Part shown: in pieces, positions 28,252 through 36,061 of the stretch | Layout of the letters: each line of letters opens with the position of its first letter | How positions within the stretch are numbered: position 1 is the stretch's first letter | NCBI RefSeq assembly: GCF_003590795.1 | Contig: NZ_QYUL01000001.1 | Span: 1,133,001 to 1,197,000, forward strand | Source: Azospirillum cavernae | GTDB taxonomy: Bacteria > Pseudomonadota > Alphaproteobacteria > Azospirillales > Azospirillaceae | Direction: 5' to 3' | Length of the DNA stretch: 64,000 bases | Notes under the pieces: model-generated | Databases searched by the model: none | What the model was told of the DNA's origin: nothing | What the model saw: the letters and a program-made list of their open reading frames with translations, nothing else | Position numbers and translations under genes: made by a program

Positions 28252-28914
28252 ATGAGCAGCAATTCCGATTCGCTTTCCACCCCACCCGCTTCCACCCTGC
28301 CCCAAACCCGCCGGACCCGCGCCGTGCGGTTGGGGGATCGCGGCACCCACGAGGTCGCCACCATCAACGCCATCATCGACGAGGCCCCGGTCTGCCACAT
28401 CGGCTTCCTCGACGCCAACGCCGAGAGCGCCGATGGTCAAGCCGTGCCGGTGGTCATCCCGACCATTCCGTGGCGGGTCGGCGATGAGTTGCTGATTCAC
28501 GGGGCGTCGTCCAGCCGGATGATTCGCCGTCTGCAAAGCGGCGGCGACGCCTGCATCACCGTGTCGTTGATCGACGGCTGGGTTCTGGCGCGTTCGGCCT
28601 TCCACCATTCGGTCAATTACCGCTCGGTGGTGCTGTTCGGGCGCCCGCGTCTGGTCGATGACGAGACGGAAAAGCGCGCCGCGCTCGACGCCTTGGTCGA
28701 GAAAATTGAACCGGGTCGAGCCGCCAAAGTGCGCGCGCCCAACGTCCAAGAGCTGAAGGCGACCAGCGTGCTGGCCTTCCCCATCAGCGAAGCGTCGGCC
28801 AAGGTTCGGTCCGGCCCGCCAAAGGATGACCCGGAGGATATGGCGCACCCGGTTTGGGCGGGCGTCGTGCCGCTGGAGATCGTCGCCGGAGCGCCCATTG
28901 AGGATCGCGGCTGA
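28252..28914 (+). CDS. Pyridoxamine 5'-phosphate oxidase-related FMN-binding protein
   Basis: A 220-residue FMN split-barrel protein starting at 28252 (MSSNSDSLSTPPAS). Its core has TINAIIDEAPVCHIGFLDAN (about 35-54), VVIPTIPWRVGDELLIHGAS, and VSLIDGWVLARSAFHHSVNY, followed by SVVLFGRPRLVDDETEKRAA. This is the layout of the PNPOx-like flavin-nucleotide-binding family, whose members are often reductases or oxidases of unknown substrate. It is divergent from the MocR regulator, which likely controls it. The gene ends at a bidirectional terminator shared with the convergent ompA-like gene. The physiological reaction is not determinable. Confidence 0.85.
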   Translation: MSSNSDSLSTPPASTLPQTRRTRAVRLGDRGTHEVATINAIIDEAPVCHIGFLDANAESADGQAVPVVIPTIPWRVGDELLIHGASSSRMIRRLQSGGDACITVSLIDGWVLARSAFHHSVNYRSVVLFGRPRLVDDETEKRAALDALVEKIEPGRAAKVRAPNVQELKATSVLAFPISEASAKVRSGPPKDDPEDMAHPVWAGVVPLEIVAGAPIEDRG

Positions 28915-28940
28915 CCCCAGTCATCTCCAATGAGGCAAAA

Positions 28941-28982
28941 CAAGAAAGGCCGCGCTGGGAAAACCCAACGCGGCCTTTCTTG
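28941..28982. terminator. Bidirectional terminator between the flavoprotein and OmpA genes
   Basis: CAAGAAAGGCCGCG (28941-28954) pairs perfectly with CGCGGCCTTTCTTG (28969-28982), a 14-bp stem with A/T-rich feet on both strands. It sits between two convergent genes. Confidence 0.9.
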
Positions 28983-29020
28983 CAGAAAGACGGACCGTTC
29001 CGAAACCCCCGGAACGGTCC
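28983..29020 (-). terminator. Second hairpin directly after the OmpA-domain gene
   Basis: GGACCGTTCCG (28992-29002) pairs with CGGAACGGTCC (29010-29020) around a 7-nt loop. On the minus strand it leads into GTCTTTCT. It is a likely first terminator for the OmpA-domain gene, backed by the bidirectional one beyond. Confidence 0.75.
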
Positions 29021-29030
29021 AAATCCATCC

Positions 29031-29621
29031 TTACTTCGCGAGCTTCGGCAGAATCTGCGCGCGACGGTTCGACGGCTCACGCACGTTGGCGCCCGTCTGA
29101 ACCAGCAGCTGGCTCTCGCCCTTGCCTTCGGTCGTGATGTTGGCGGCGACGATGCCCTTGGCGATCAGCGCGTTCTTCACGGCGGTGGCGCGAGCAACCG
29201 AGAGCTTCTGGTTGTAGGCCGGCGAACCCGAGCTGTCGGTGTGGCCGACAACGTGGATCTTGGCGCCGCCCGACTTCAGGATCGCGGCGACGGCGTCGCC
29301 GACGACGCGGTCAGCGGCCGGGGTGATCGTCGACTTGTTGAAGTCGAAGAACACCAGATATTCGCTCTGCACCGTAGCCGGAGCCACCGGAGCAGCCGCG
29401 ACCTGGCAGGGAACGCTGCCCTGATGGATGACGTAACCGCCGCTCGCCGTACGGGCGTCAATGCCCGCCGGAACCTGGCTGTTCCAGCCATGGACAGGGT
29501 TGCACCAGACGGTGCCCTTACCGACCAGGCTCGCGTCCTGGGCGTTGGCGGCGGCCGACAGACCGAAAGCAACAACAACGGCCGGCACGAACGCCAGACC
29601 AGCGCGAACAAGAGTCTTCAT
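29031..29621 (-). CDS. OmpA-domain outer-membrane/periplasmic protein
   Basis: A 196-residue secreted protein. The signal peptide is MKTLVRAGLAFVPAVVVAFG... with cleavage likely after ANA (about 27). A short domain with two cysteines (WCNPVHGW, VPCQV) follows, and then a C-terminal OmpA-like peptidoglycan-binding domain (about 88-196). The OmpA core shows LVFFDFNKSTITPAADRVVG, IHVVGHTDSSGSPAYNQKLS, ARATAVKNALIAKGI and REPSNRRAQI. These include the Asp and Arg that hold diaminopimelate. There is no beta-barrel, so it probably anchors at the peptidoglycan in the periplasm. Two hairpins follow it. Confidence 0.92.
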   Translation of the reverse strand: MKTLVRAGLAFVPAVVVAFGLSAAANAQDASLVGKGTVWCNPVHGWNSQVPAGIDARTASGGYVIHQGSVPCQVAAAPVAPATVQSEYLVFFDFNKSTITPAADRVVGDAVAAILKSGGAKIHVVGHTDSSGSPAYNQKLSVARATAVKNALIAKGIVAANITTEGKGESQLLVQTGANVREPSNRRAQILPKLAK

Positions 29622-29807
29622 GTCTTCACTCCCTTCCAGAACCCTTCCCCATCAGAGTGCCTGCGGGGGATGAACCTTTCAATGCAAGCATCAGACCCTA
29701 CGCAAGCAAGGCAGCCGTCTTCAAGTCACAGAATGCGCTGTTGGTCACAGACACCCCAGACTTTCGACCATCCGCCCCGCCAACCGGGCCTATGCTCCTC
29801 TTCCATA

Positions 29808-30326
29808 TCAGCTTTTCCGGTAGGTTTCCGCCAAATCCGCATAGCGGCGGGCGGATACCGGAAAATAGCTGAGATCGCGTTCGGTAAGCTCACGAACCGG
29901 CTTCGCCGGGCTTCCGGCCCACAAAAACCCCTGTTTCACCCGTTTCCCGGGTGTCACAAGCGCCCCTGCGGCGACCATCGCCCCCGACTCGACATAGGCG
30001 CCATCCATGATGCAAGCCTTCATGCCGATGAAACAGCCGTCCTCCAGCGTGCAAGCGTGCAGCAGCGCCATATGGCCGACCGTGATGTCATCGCCGATGT
30101 AGGTGCCCTGCCCATCCTGGGCGACATGGATGACCGTGCCGTCCTGAATGTTCGTGCGCGTGCCGATTCGGATCTTGTTGACATCTCCGCGCACGGTGCA
30201 GCCATACCAAATTCCGCTTTCCGGGCCGATGACGACATCCCCGATCACCACAGCCGTTTCCGCGAGGAAGACGGTTGGGTCGATGGTCGGGATTACGCCG
30301 TTGAAGGCACGGATGATCGCGGACAT
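29808..30326 (-). CDS. Gamma-carbonic anhydrase family protein (left-handed beta-helix)
   Basis: A 172-residue hexapeptide-repeat protein. The ATG at 30326 gives MSAIIRAFNGVIPTIDPTVF; an open extension of 38 codons further upstream looks non-coding. Repeats such as AVVIGDVVIGPESGIWYGCT and NIQDGTVIHV build the beta-helix. The metal-binding histidines are in TVIHVAQDG and DDITVGHMALLHACTLEDGC, spaced as in gamma-class anhydrases of the YrdA/PaaY type. Activity as carbonic anhydrase is not certain in this subgroup. It lies downstream of argC on the same strand, 169 bases away. Confidence 0.92.
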   Translation of the reverse strand: MSAIIRAFNGVIPTIDPTVFLAETAVVIGDVVIGPESGIWYGCTVRGDVNKIRIGTRTNIQDGTVIHVAQDGQGTYIGDDITVGHMALLHACTLEDGCFIGMKACIMDGAYVESGAMVAAGALVTPGKRVKQGFLWAGSPAKPVRELTERDLSYFPVSARRYADLAETYRKS

Positions 30327-30495
30327 AAGGCTGTTCCTGAGCCATGCGTGACGGGCGGGATTGAACCACCACAAGACGAGAGGCACCACCGGAATCCGCC
30401 ATTCGCCAACAAAGCGGCGACAGCTGCGGCCCCTTTGCAACAGTGCGCGCCCAGCGACACAGTGATGAACGCCGGGCGCGCGCTGTCTTTGGCGG

Positions 30496-31560
30496 TTACG
30501 GGAACAGCGGCGCCTGGTCGATGCCGGTGGTTTCGCCGAAGCCCATCATGACGTTCATGTTCTGGATGGCCTGCCCCGACGCGCCCTTCACCAGATTGTC
30601 GATCACCGACACCAGGATGGCGCAGCCCGGCGCGCGATCCGCCACCACGCCGATCAAGGCGTGATTCGACGCGCGGACATGGCGGGTCGACGGAACCACC
30701 CCGGCGGGGGTGACGCCGACGAACGGCTCGTCCGCGTAACGCGCCGCCAACGCCGCGCGCAGATCGTCCACCGTGACGCCGTCGGTCATGCGGACATAGA
30801 TCGTCGCCATCATGCCGCGATTCATCGGCGCCAGATGCGGGGTGAAGGACACCGTCACCGGACGCCCGGCGGCCCCGCGCAATTCCTGCTCGATCTCCGG
30901 CATGTGGCGGTGATGGCCGACGCCGTAGGCGGCGAATCCCTCCGACACCTCGCAGAACAGATTGGCCTGCTTGGCGTCACGCCCCGCGCCCGACACGCCC
31001 GACACGGCGTCGATGACGATGCGGTCCGATTCGATCAAGCCCTTGGACAGCAGCGGCAGCAACGGCAGCAGCGACGAGGTCGGGTAGCAGCCGGGGTTGG
31101 CCACGACTCGCGCCTGGGCGACGCCCGCGCGGTTGAACTCGGTCAGGCCGTAAACGACCTCTTTCTGAAGATCGGTCGCGCGATGCTCATGCCCATACCA
31201 AGTGGCGTATTCCGCCGGATCGGTCAGGCGGAAATCGGCGGACAGATCGACCAGTTTCAAATGGCTGGGCAGCCCGGCGATGACCTCCTGCGTGGTGCCG
31301 TGCGGCAAGGCGCAGAAAATGAAGTCCAGGGAATTCCAATCGAGCGCGTCGATCTTCACCAGATCGGGCAGGCCATAGCCGCCCAGATGCGGGAACACCT
31401 CGGCCATCGCCTTTCCGGCCTGTCGCTCGGCGGTCAGGGCGGCAATCGTGACGTTCGGGTGGCGCAGCAGCATGCGCACCAGTTCGGCGCCGGTGTAACC
31501 GGAAGCGCCCAGGATGCCGACACGAATCGGCGTGCCGCTGGATGTGCTGGTCGGGGCCAT
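30496..31560 (-). CDS. argC: N-acetyl-gamma-glutamyl-phosphate reductase
   Basis: Third step of arginine synthesis: NADPH reduction of N-acetylglutamyl phosphate to the semialdehyde. The 354-residue protein has the NADP-binding start VGILGASGYTGAELVRMLLR (about 14-33). The catalytic cysteine lies in VVANPGCYPTSSLLPLLPLL (near 158), and the family histidine in YGVGHHRHMPEIEQEL. VSFTPHLAPMNRGMMATIYV is also diagnostic. It follows rpsI on the same strand, the conserved rplM-rpsI-argC order of alphaproteobacteria, but a terminator lies between. Confidence 0.97.
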   Translation of the reverse strand: MAPTSTSSGTPIRVGILGASGYTGAELVRMLLRHPNVTIAALTAERQAGKAMAEVFPHLGGYGLPDLVKIDALDWNSLDFIFCALPHGTTQEVIAGLPSHLKLVDLSADFRLTDPAEYATWYGHEHRATDLQKEVVYGLTEFNRAGVAQARVVANPGCYPTSSLLPLLPLLSKGLIESDRIVIDAVSGVSGAGRDAKQANLFCEVSEGFAAYGVGHHRHMPEIEQELRGAAGRPVTVSFTPHLAPMNRGMMATIYVRMTDGVTVDDLRAALAARYADEPFVGVTPAGVVPSTRHVRASNHALIGVVADRAPGCAILVSVIDNLVKGASGQAIQNMNVMMGFGETTGIDQAPLFP

Positions 31561-31605
31561 GGAACCGATGTCCTTCGCTGGGGAGTCGGATGGAAAATGA
31601 GGGCA

Positions 31606-31638
31606 ATAAGAAAGGGGCGCCCCTTTCGGGACGCCCCT
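31606..31638 (-). terminator. Terminator of rplM-rpsI
   Basis: The minus strand reads AGGGGCG-TCCC-GAAA-GGGG-CGCCCCT (31638 to 31613), an 11-bp stem with a GAAA tetraloop, followed by TTCTTATTG. Confidence 0.85.
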
Positions 31639-31673
31639 GCCTTGTACCGTAACGGCGCGGGTCCGTGTAGGGC

Positions 31674-32162
31674 TTAACGCTTCGAGAACTGGAAGCTGCG
31701 GCGAGCCTTGGCGCGACCGTACTTCTTACGCTCGACCGTGCGGGCGTCGCGGGTCAGGAAGCCAGCGGCCTTCAACGGCGGACGCAGGGTCGGCTCGAAG
31801 TAGGTCAGGGCCTTGGAGATGCCATGACGAACCGCGCCGGCCTGACCGGACAGACCGCCACCGGCGACCGTCGCGACCACGTCGAACTGCTGGGCGCGCT
31901 CGGTGATGCCGAACGGCTGTTCGATCATCATGCGGAGCACGGGGCGAGCGAAATAGACGCTCTGATCGCGACCGTTGACCGTGACCTTGCCGGAACCCGG
32001 CTTGATCCAGACGCGGGCGACCGCGTCCTTGCGCTTGCCGGTGGCGTAGGCGCGGCCCTGGGCGTCGAGCTTCGGCGCGGCCAGTTCTTCGGCGACGGTC
32101 GCGGTCGTGGCGGCGCCCGTCAGATCCTTCAGGCCGGAAAGGGTGGTTGTAACCTGAGCCAT
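31674..32162 (-). CDS. rpsI: 30S ribosomal protein S9 (uS9)
   Basis: Component of the small-subunit head whose C-terminal tail reaches the P site. The 162-residue product has a roughly 35-residue N-terminal extension, common in alphaproteobacteria. It is followed by the S9 core: [20 protein letters not shown] (about 35-54), [20 protein letters not shown], and [20 protein letters not shown]. The conserved end [17 protein letters not shown] carries the terminal Lys-Arg that contacts tRNA. It starts 5 bases after rplM stops and is surely cotranscribed with it. Confidence 0.98.
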   Translation of the reverse strand: MAQVTTTLSGLKDLTGAATTATVAEELAAPKLDAQGRAYATGKRKDAVARVWIKPGSGKVTVNGRDQSVYFARPVLRMMIEQPFGITERAQQFDVVATVAGGGLSGQAGAVRHGISKALTYFEPTLRPPLKAAGFLTRDARTVERKKYGRAKARRSFQFSKR

Positions 32163-32167
32163 TTGGA

Positions 32168-32632
32168 TTACGCGCTCCGCTTGTTCTTCGAGTTCATCGA
32201 GCCGACGTCGAGGACGACGGGCTGTTGCGCCTCATGCGGATGGGTGGCGCCCTTGTAGACCTTGAGGTGGGTCATCTGCTTACGGCCCAGCGGACCGCGC
32301 GGAACCATGCGCTCAACGGCCTTCTCAACGACACGCTCCGGATACTTGCCGTCCAGGATCTGGCCCTTGGAACGGCCCTTGATCCCACCCGGATAGCCGG
32401 TGTGCCAATAGAAGATGTCGGCGTCGCGCTTGTTGCCGGTCAGCTTCACCTTTTCCGCATTGATGACGACGATGTGATCGCCGCAATCCATGTGGGGGGT
32501 GTAGGTCGGCTTGTTCTTGCCGCGCAGGATATTCGCCAGGATGCTGGCAAGCCGTCCGAGAACGAGGCCGTCGGCGTCAACGACGTACCACTTCTTCTCG
32601 ATTTCGGTCGGCTTCAGATTGAAGGTCTTCAT
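32168..32632 (-). CDS. rplM: 50S ribosomal protein L13 (uL13)
   Basis: Early assembly protein of the large subunit. The 154-residue product starts at the ATG at 32632 ([20 protein letters not shown]); an 8-codon upstream extension is unlikely. It has [20 protein letters not shown], then [20 protein letters not shown], and the L13 signature [20 protein letters not shown] (about 100-120). It is first in the rplM-rpsI operon. The upstream 180 bases are AT-richer than average and presumably hold the promoter. Confidence 0.98.
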   Translation of the reverse strand: MKTFNLKPTEIEKKWYVVDADGLVLGRLASILANILRGKNKPTYTPHMDCGDHIVVINAEKVKLTGNKRDADIFYWHTGYPGGIKGRSKGQILDGKYPERVVEKAVERMVPRGPLGRKQMTHLKVYKGATHPHEAQQPVVLDVGSMNSKNKRSA

Positions 32633-32815
32633 CGCCACACTCGTTGGGTCTAACACAGATCGGCGGGCCGCCGAATCCGGGGCGCCGAAGCGGACGGTTT
32701 CTACGGTTTCGTGACGTCGGTGTCAACATAAAAATTAACCGGGAAAATCAATGATTTGCACATGCGGTATAATAATACCTCAGCGGCAACCCCATTGATT
32801 TTCCACGTCTTTTTC

Positions 32816-33316
32816 TCAGGGCACAGGGGATCGGTATCCCGATACCGCAATCGTCACCGGATCATGCGGCGGAATCGAATAGGTGCCGGTGGCGTGGGCG
32901 ACCGGGGCCGGATCGCCTTCGGAAAAGATCAAGATCTCGCCATAGGCCAGCCGCTTGCCCAGCTTCAGGATACGCGCCTCGGCGATGATGGCGACGGGCG
33001 GCGGACGACGCAGAAAATTGATGGTCATGCTGGTGGTGACGGCCAACTCCACCCGCCCGATCAGGCTGAGCACCGCGCCATACAGCGCCACATCGGCCAG
33101 CCCGAACATCGCCGGGCCGGTGACGGTGCCGCCGGGTCGGACGAAATCATCCTTGTAGGGAAGACGCAGCCGGATCGTTCCGGCCCCCAGACTGTCGATG
33201 ACGATGCCGAAGCTTCCGACCAAGGGAACCCCCTCGCGGATCAGCCGGTCGAGTTCGTCCAGTCCAATGGCGGGCAGTCCAATGGCGGGGACGGCGGGCG
33301 TGGTGGTGGCGGTCAT
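32816..33316 (-). CDS. Hotdog-fold thioesterase family protein (PaaI-like)
   Basis: A 166-residue protein from the ATG at 33316. The fold is recognised from IREGVPLVGSFGIVIDSLGA (about 28-47) and LPYKDDFVRPGGTVTGPAMF, where the Pro-Gly-Gly-x-x-x-Gly-Pro region is the PaaI-type active-site helix. ADVALYGAVLSLIGRVELAV and TTSMTINFLRRPPPVAIIAE follow. It is probably an acyl-CoA or phenylacetyl-type thioesterase; the substrate is unknown. The N-terminus contains a duplicated PAIGL from a 15-bp tandem repeat. The lipoprotein gene upstream is 82 bases away on the same strand. Confidence 0.85.
   Translation of the reverse strand: MTATTTPAVPAIGLPAIGLDELDRLIREGVPLVGSFGIVIDSLGAGTIRLRLPYKDDFVRPGGTVTGPAMFGLADVALYGAVLSLIGRVELAVTTSMTINFLRRPPPVAIIAEARILKLGKRLAYGEILIFSEGDPAPVAHATGTYSIPPHDPVTIAVSGYRSPVP
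33261..33290. repeat. 15-bp in-frame tandem duplication in the thioesterase gene
   Basis: AGTCCAATGGCGGGC (33261-33275) is followed by the same sequence with one changed last base (33276-33290). It encodes PAIGL twice near the N-terminus. Confidence 0.9.
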
Positions 33317-33398
33317 GATCCCTCGGCTGACGGTTCGTTTGGTTGACAAACCAAAGAGTGCGTCAGAACCAAGGGGTTGGGCAAGCCGGGATGACCCG

Positions 33399-34184
33399 TT
33401 ATTCCGCCAGCTTGGGCGTGTCGCCCGTCGTCGGGGTTGGCGCAACCGGCGGCGAGGCCGCGCCGATGGGCGCGGGCGCGGCGGGCGGCGGCTCCGAAGA
33501 CGACGCCGGGGCGGACGACGACAATGGCGCCGGGGCGAGACGCACCGGCTCCTCGCTGTTGGCGGACGGGGCGGCGGGCGCCGTCGCCGGGGGCGTGACG
33601 GGTGTGGTCGCGGCGGGCGCTTCCAACGGTTCGGTCTTGATCTCGGCCTTCGCCTCGACCTTGGCCTTTTCCGGCGCGGGAACGGGAGTCGGGGCGGCTG
33701 ACGGCGCAGCCGCCCCGTCGCCAAGCGCCGAATGATCGGGGATGATGCGGGCCTGACCGCCGGTGATGACCAACACCTTCTGGCCGATGGGAATCGGCGT
33801 CGGTTCGCGCTGGCTCAAGGACAGCAACTCGCCGTTCGGCTTGCGGACGATGTATTCCCAGCCGGTGGTGTCCCCGGCGATGTGCTCCAGCGTCGTGCCG
33901 AGGATCGTGCCGATGGCGCTGCCGCCCACGGTGCCCAGCGCGGAGTTGAAGCCGCCGGTCCCGACCTGCGCGCCAAGAATCCCGCCCGCCGCCCCGCCGG
34001 TCACGGCGCCGACCGTGCCGTTGGCGCTGATGGCGATCTGGCGATAGCCGACGACGACGCCCGGCTCGACCTTGTTGGCCTGCTGAACCGCCGAGCTGGA
34101 GTAGGTGTTGGGGGAGTAATCGGACGCGCAACCGGCGAGGCCACCGGCCACGACGATGAGGCAGAGCATAAATGAACGCGACAA
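33399..34184 (-). CDS. Glycine-zipper outer-membrane lipoprotein with Pro/Ala-rich tail
   Basis: A 261-residue predicted lipoprotein. The signal peptide ends in the lipobox LAGC (Cys19). A glycine-zipper segment follows (about 55-105, TVGAVTGGAAGGILGAQVGT, then GGSAIGTILGTTLEHIAGDT), as in SlyB/PcP-type proteins. An SH3-like stretch comes next (YIVRKPNGELLSLSQ, PIPIGQKVLVITGGQARIIP). The last 100 residues are unusually rich in Pro, Ala, Ser and Glu. Such a tail could span the periplasm or bind peptidoglycan. SlyB-type proteins support outer-membrane integrity; this role is inferred. Confidence 0.85.
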   Translation of the reverse strand: MSRSFMLCLIVVAGGLAGCASDYSPNTYSSSAVQQANKVEPGVVVGYRQIAISANGTVGAVTGGAAGGILGAQVGTGGFNSALGTVGGSAIGTILGTTLEHIAGDTTGWEYIVRKPNGELLSLSQREPTPIPIGQKVLVITGGQARIIPDHSALGDGAAAPSAAPTPVPAPEKAKVEAKAEIKTEPLEAPAATTPVTPPATAPAAPSANSEEPVRLAPAPLSSSAPASSSEPPPAAPAPIGAASPPVAPTPTTGDTPKLAE

Positions 34185-34330
34185 GGGGATACCATCCGCT
34201 TGAGAGGCTTAACCTCCGTCATACGGGATGCCGGCCCGCAAGTCATCCCGCATTTTTTCGAGACCAGCCCCGATTCGCCCTGCCTTGAATCATGGGAATC
34301 CAGGCAGGGCGCGGGGATTGAACCGGGCGA

Positions 34331-35245
34331 TCAGCCCCAGCGCATTTCGCCCTTGGCGACCTTGGCCCCGATGTCGAGCGCGATCTCCAGCCCCGCCGTC
34401 GGGTAACGGCCCTTCATGGCGGCGATCAGCGCCGCCCCGTTGGCGGCCTTGGGCAGTTCCTCATCGAACGCCCGCAGATAGTCGCGGGTGTGCCGGATCG
34501 CTCCGCCGTCGGTTGGCGAGCCGGGGGCCATGTGGGCGGCGACCACCAGGGAGGGGTTGCGCGCGGCGATGGCGTCCAGCGCCCGCAACCACGCCTGCCG
34601 CTGCTCCGGCTGCGCCGTGTCGGCGGTCCAAACATGCAGCCCGGCGAACAGCAGAACCCCGCCGAACACGCCGTTGACCGACGGCGCCCAGACGAAGGCG
34701 CGGCCCGGCAACCCCGCTTCGGGGGTGACGATCTCCAGCCGCTCGCCATCCAACTCCAGGACGGGGGCGGTCAGGACGACCGGAAGGACGATGGTGGTCG
34801 GCGCGTCGGCCCCCATCTTCGGCCCCCAGAATTCGCGCTTTTTCTCCACGGTGCGTTGGATGTGGGCGACCGTCTCCGCCGTGGCGACGATTCGCGCCTC
34901 GGGGAAGGCGGCGCGGATCTCTTCCAGGCCAAAATAATAGTCCGGGTCGCCGTGGCTGACGAACACGGTGGTCAGCCGCTTGCCGCTGGCCTTGATCGCC
35001 GCGACCTGGGCGCGCCCTTCGGAGCGAGTGAAGGCGCCGTCGATCAAAACGGCCTCCGTCGCCCCGGTCAGCAGGACCGACGCCTTGAAGAAGGAGGTGG
35101 CGGCGCCCGGAAGCACGGTCCAGGCCAGCGGCGCGGCGGCGCGCGCCGTCCCGCTCAACGGCAGGCTGGCGACGGAGCCAAGGGCCAGAGTCGCGCCAGC
35201 GACGGCGAGCAGACGGCGACGGGAAACGGGAGCGGTCATCATCAT
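34331..35245 (-). CDS. Tat-exported metallo-beta-lactamase-fold hydrolase
   Basis: A 304-residue protein with a twin-arginine signal (SRRRLLAVAGATLALG, cleavage near ARA about 35) and an MBL-like body. The metal-site motif reads VFVSHGDPDYYFGLEEIRAA rather than the canonical HxHxDH. The second His becomes Asp, and DYY replaces DH. A later His is in VVAAHMAPGSPTDGGAIRHT. The start may be 35245, 35242 or 35239, three ATGs in a row. It follows the DsbA-like gene by 13 bases, so the two form a unit divergent from a LysR regulator. It is probably periplasmic; the substrate is unknown. Confidence 0.85.
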   Translation of the reverse strand: MMMTAPVSRRRLLAVAGATLALGSVASLPLSGTARAAAPLAWTVLPGAATSFFKASVLLTGATEAVLIDGAFTRSEGRAQVAAIKASGKRLTTVFVSHGDPDYYFGLEEIRAAFPEARIVATAETVAHIQRTVEKKREFWGPKMGADAPTTIVLPVVLTAPVLELDGERLEIVTPEAGLPGRAFVWAPSVNGVFGGVLLFAGLHVWTADTAQPEQRQAWLRALDAIAARNPSLVVAAHMAPGSPTDGGAIRHTRDYLRAFDEELPKAANGAALIAAMKGRYPTAGLEIALDIGAKVAKGEMRWG

Positions 35246-35258
35246 GATCTTAAAATCC

Positions 35259-35921
35259 TCACAGGCTTGACAGAACTGCGCCGTCGGCGATCCGCCGCAG
35301 CGTGGAAAACAGGGATTCGGGATTGCGGTAGAGCGGCTCGCTGGACAGCGCCGTCAGACCTTCGGCGGTGCGCAGGGCCAGGGTGGGCACGCCATTGCCG
35401 CGCGCCTCGGCCAGCAGCGCCCGCCCTTCGGCGGCGCGGCGCTCCACCAGCGCGTCGAGCGTCGGGTCGGCGGCGAAGCCCGCCGCCTCGCCCAGCCCCA
35501 GCGCCGACAGGATGTCGGCCAACACGGCGGGGTCGGTGACGTCGCGGCCATCGACGAAACGGGCGCTCTGGATGGCGGCCAGCGCCTCGGCCTCGCGGGC
35601 CGGGGCGACGCGGTGAACGGCGGTCAGGGCGCGGGTGGCGGCGGTCGAATCAAAGGGGCGGTCGAAGGACGCCAGCGGGCCAGACCGATACGCCTCGCTG
35701 AAGATCTGGCCGGTCAGGGCGGCGATGCGCTGGTCGTTGCTCCAGGCGTAGGCGGCGAAATGGCGGTCCATCGGACGCGCGCCGCGACCGGCGAACAGGC
35801 CGGTCGGGTGCAGCGTCAGCGGCGGCAGCCCTTCGGCCTTGGTCAGCGCGCGCAACCCCGGCGCCGCGCCATAGCACCAGCCGCACAGGGGATCATAGAG
35901 ATAGTGAAGGGAAGCGGTCAT
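35259..35921 (-). CDS. DsbA-family (FrnE-like) thioredoxin-fold protein
   Basis: A 220-residue cytoplasmic-looking protein (no signal peptide) from the ATG at 35921. It has the thioredoxin-type active site in LHYLYDPLCGWCYGAAPGLR (CGWC near residues 13-16), a helical insertion, and a cis-Pro-like VPTLALRTAEGL near 187. The layout is that of DsbA/FrnE-like oxidoreductases, also related to 2-hydroxychromene-2-carboxylate isomerases. It precedes the exported MBL-fold gene by 13 bases. Both are divergent from a LysR regulator with a perfect inverted repeat between, so they are probably its targets. The redox substrate is unknown. Confidence 0.87.
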   Translation of the reverse strand: MTASLHYLYDPLCGWCYGAAPGLRALTKAEGLPPLTLHPTGLFAGRGARPMDRHFAAYAWSNDQRIAALTGQIFSEAYRSGPLASFDRPFDSTAATRALTAVHRVAPAREAEALAAIQSARFVDGRDVTDPAVLADILSALGLGEAAGFAADPTLDALVERRAAEGRALLAEARGNGVPTLALRTAEGLTALSSEPLYRNPESLFSTLRRIADGAVLSSL

Positions 35922-35995
35922 GGCTGTCAGAGCGCCTTGCGTGTCGTGATGGCCGCACTGTGCGCCATCCGAATCGTTTGGCAAAGCCACCCTGT

Positions 35996-36018
35996 TTTTG
36001 ACAAACCATCTGTCAAAA
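35996..36018. promoter_or_regulatory. Perfect LysR-type operator palindrome
   Basis: TTTTGACA (35996-36003) and TGTCAAAA (36011-36018) form a perfect 8-bp inverted repeat around 7 bases, in the 140-base gap between the divergent DsbA-like and LysR genes. It starts 44 bases before the LysR ATG. It contains the T-N11-A core of LysR boxes (for example T36000-region to A36014). Confidence 0.65.
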
Positions 36019-36061
36019 CCATACAATCATCAACCGCCCCGCCCCCGCCGCCGAGCCGCCA

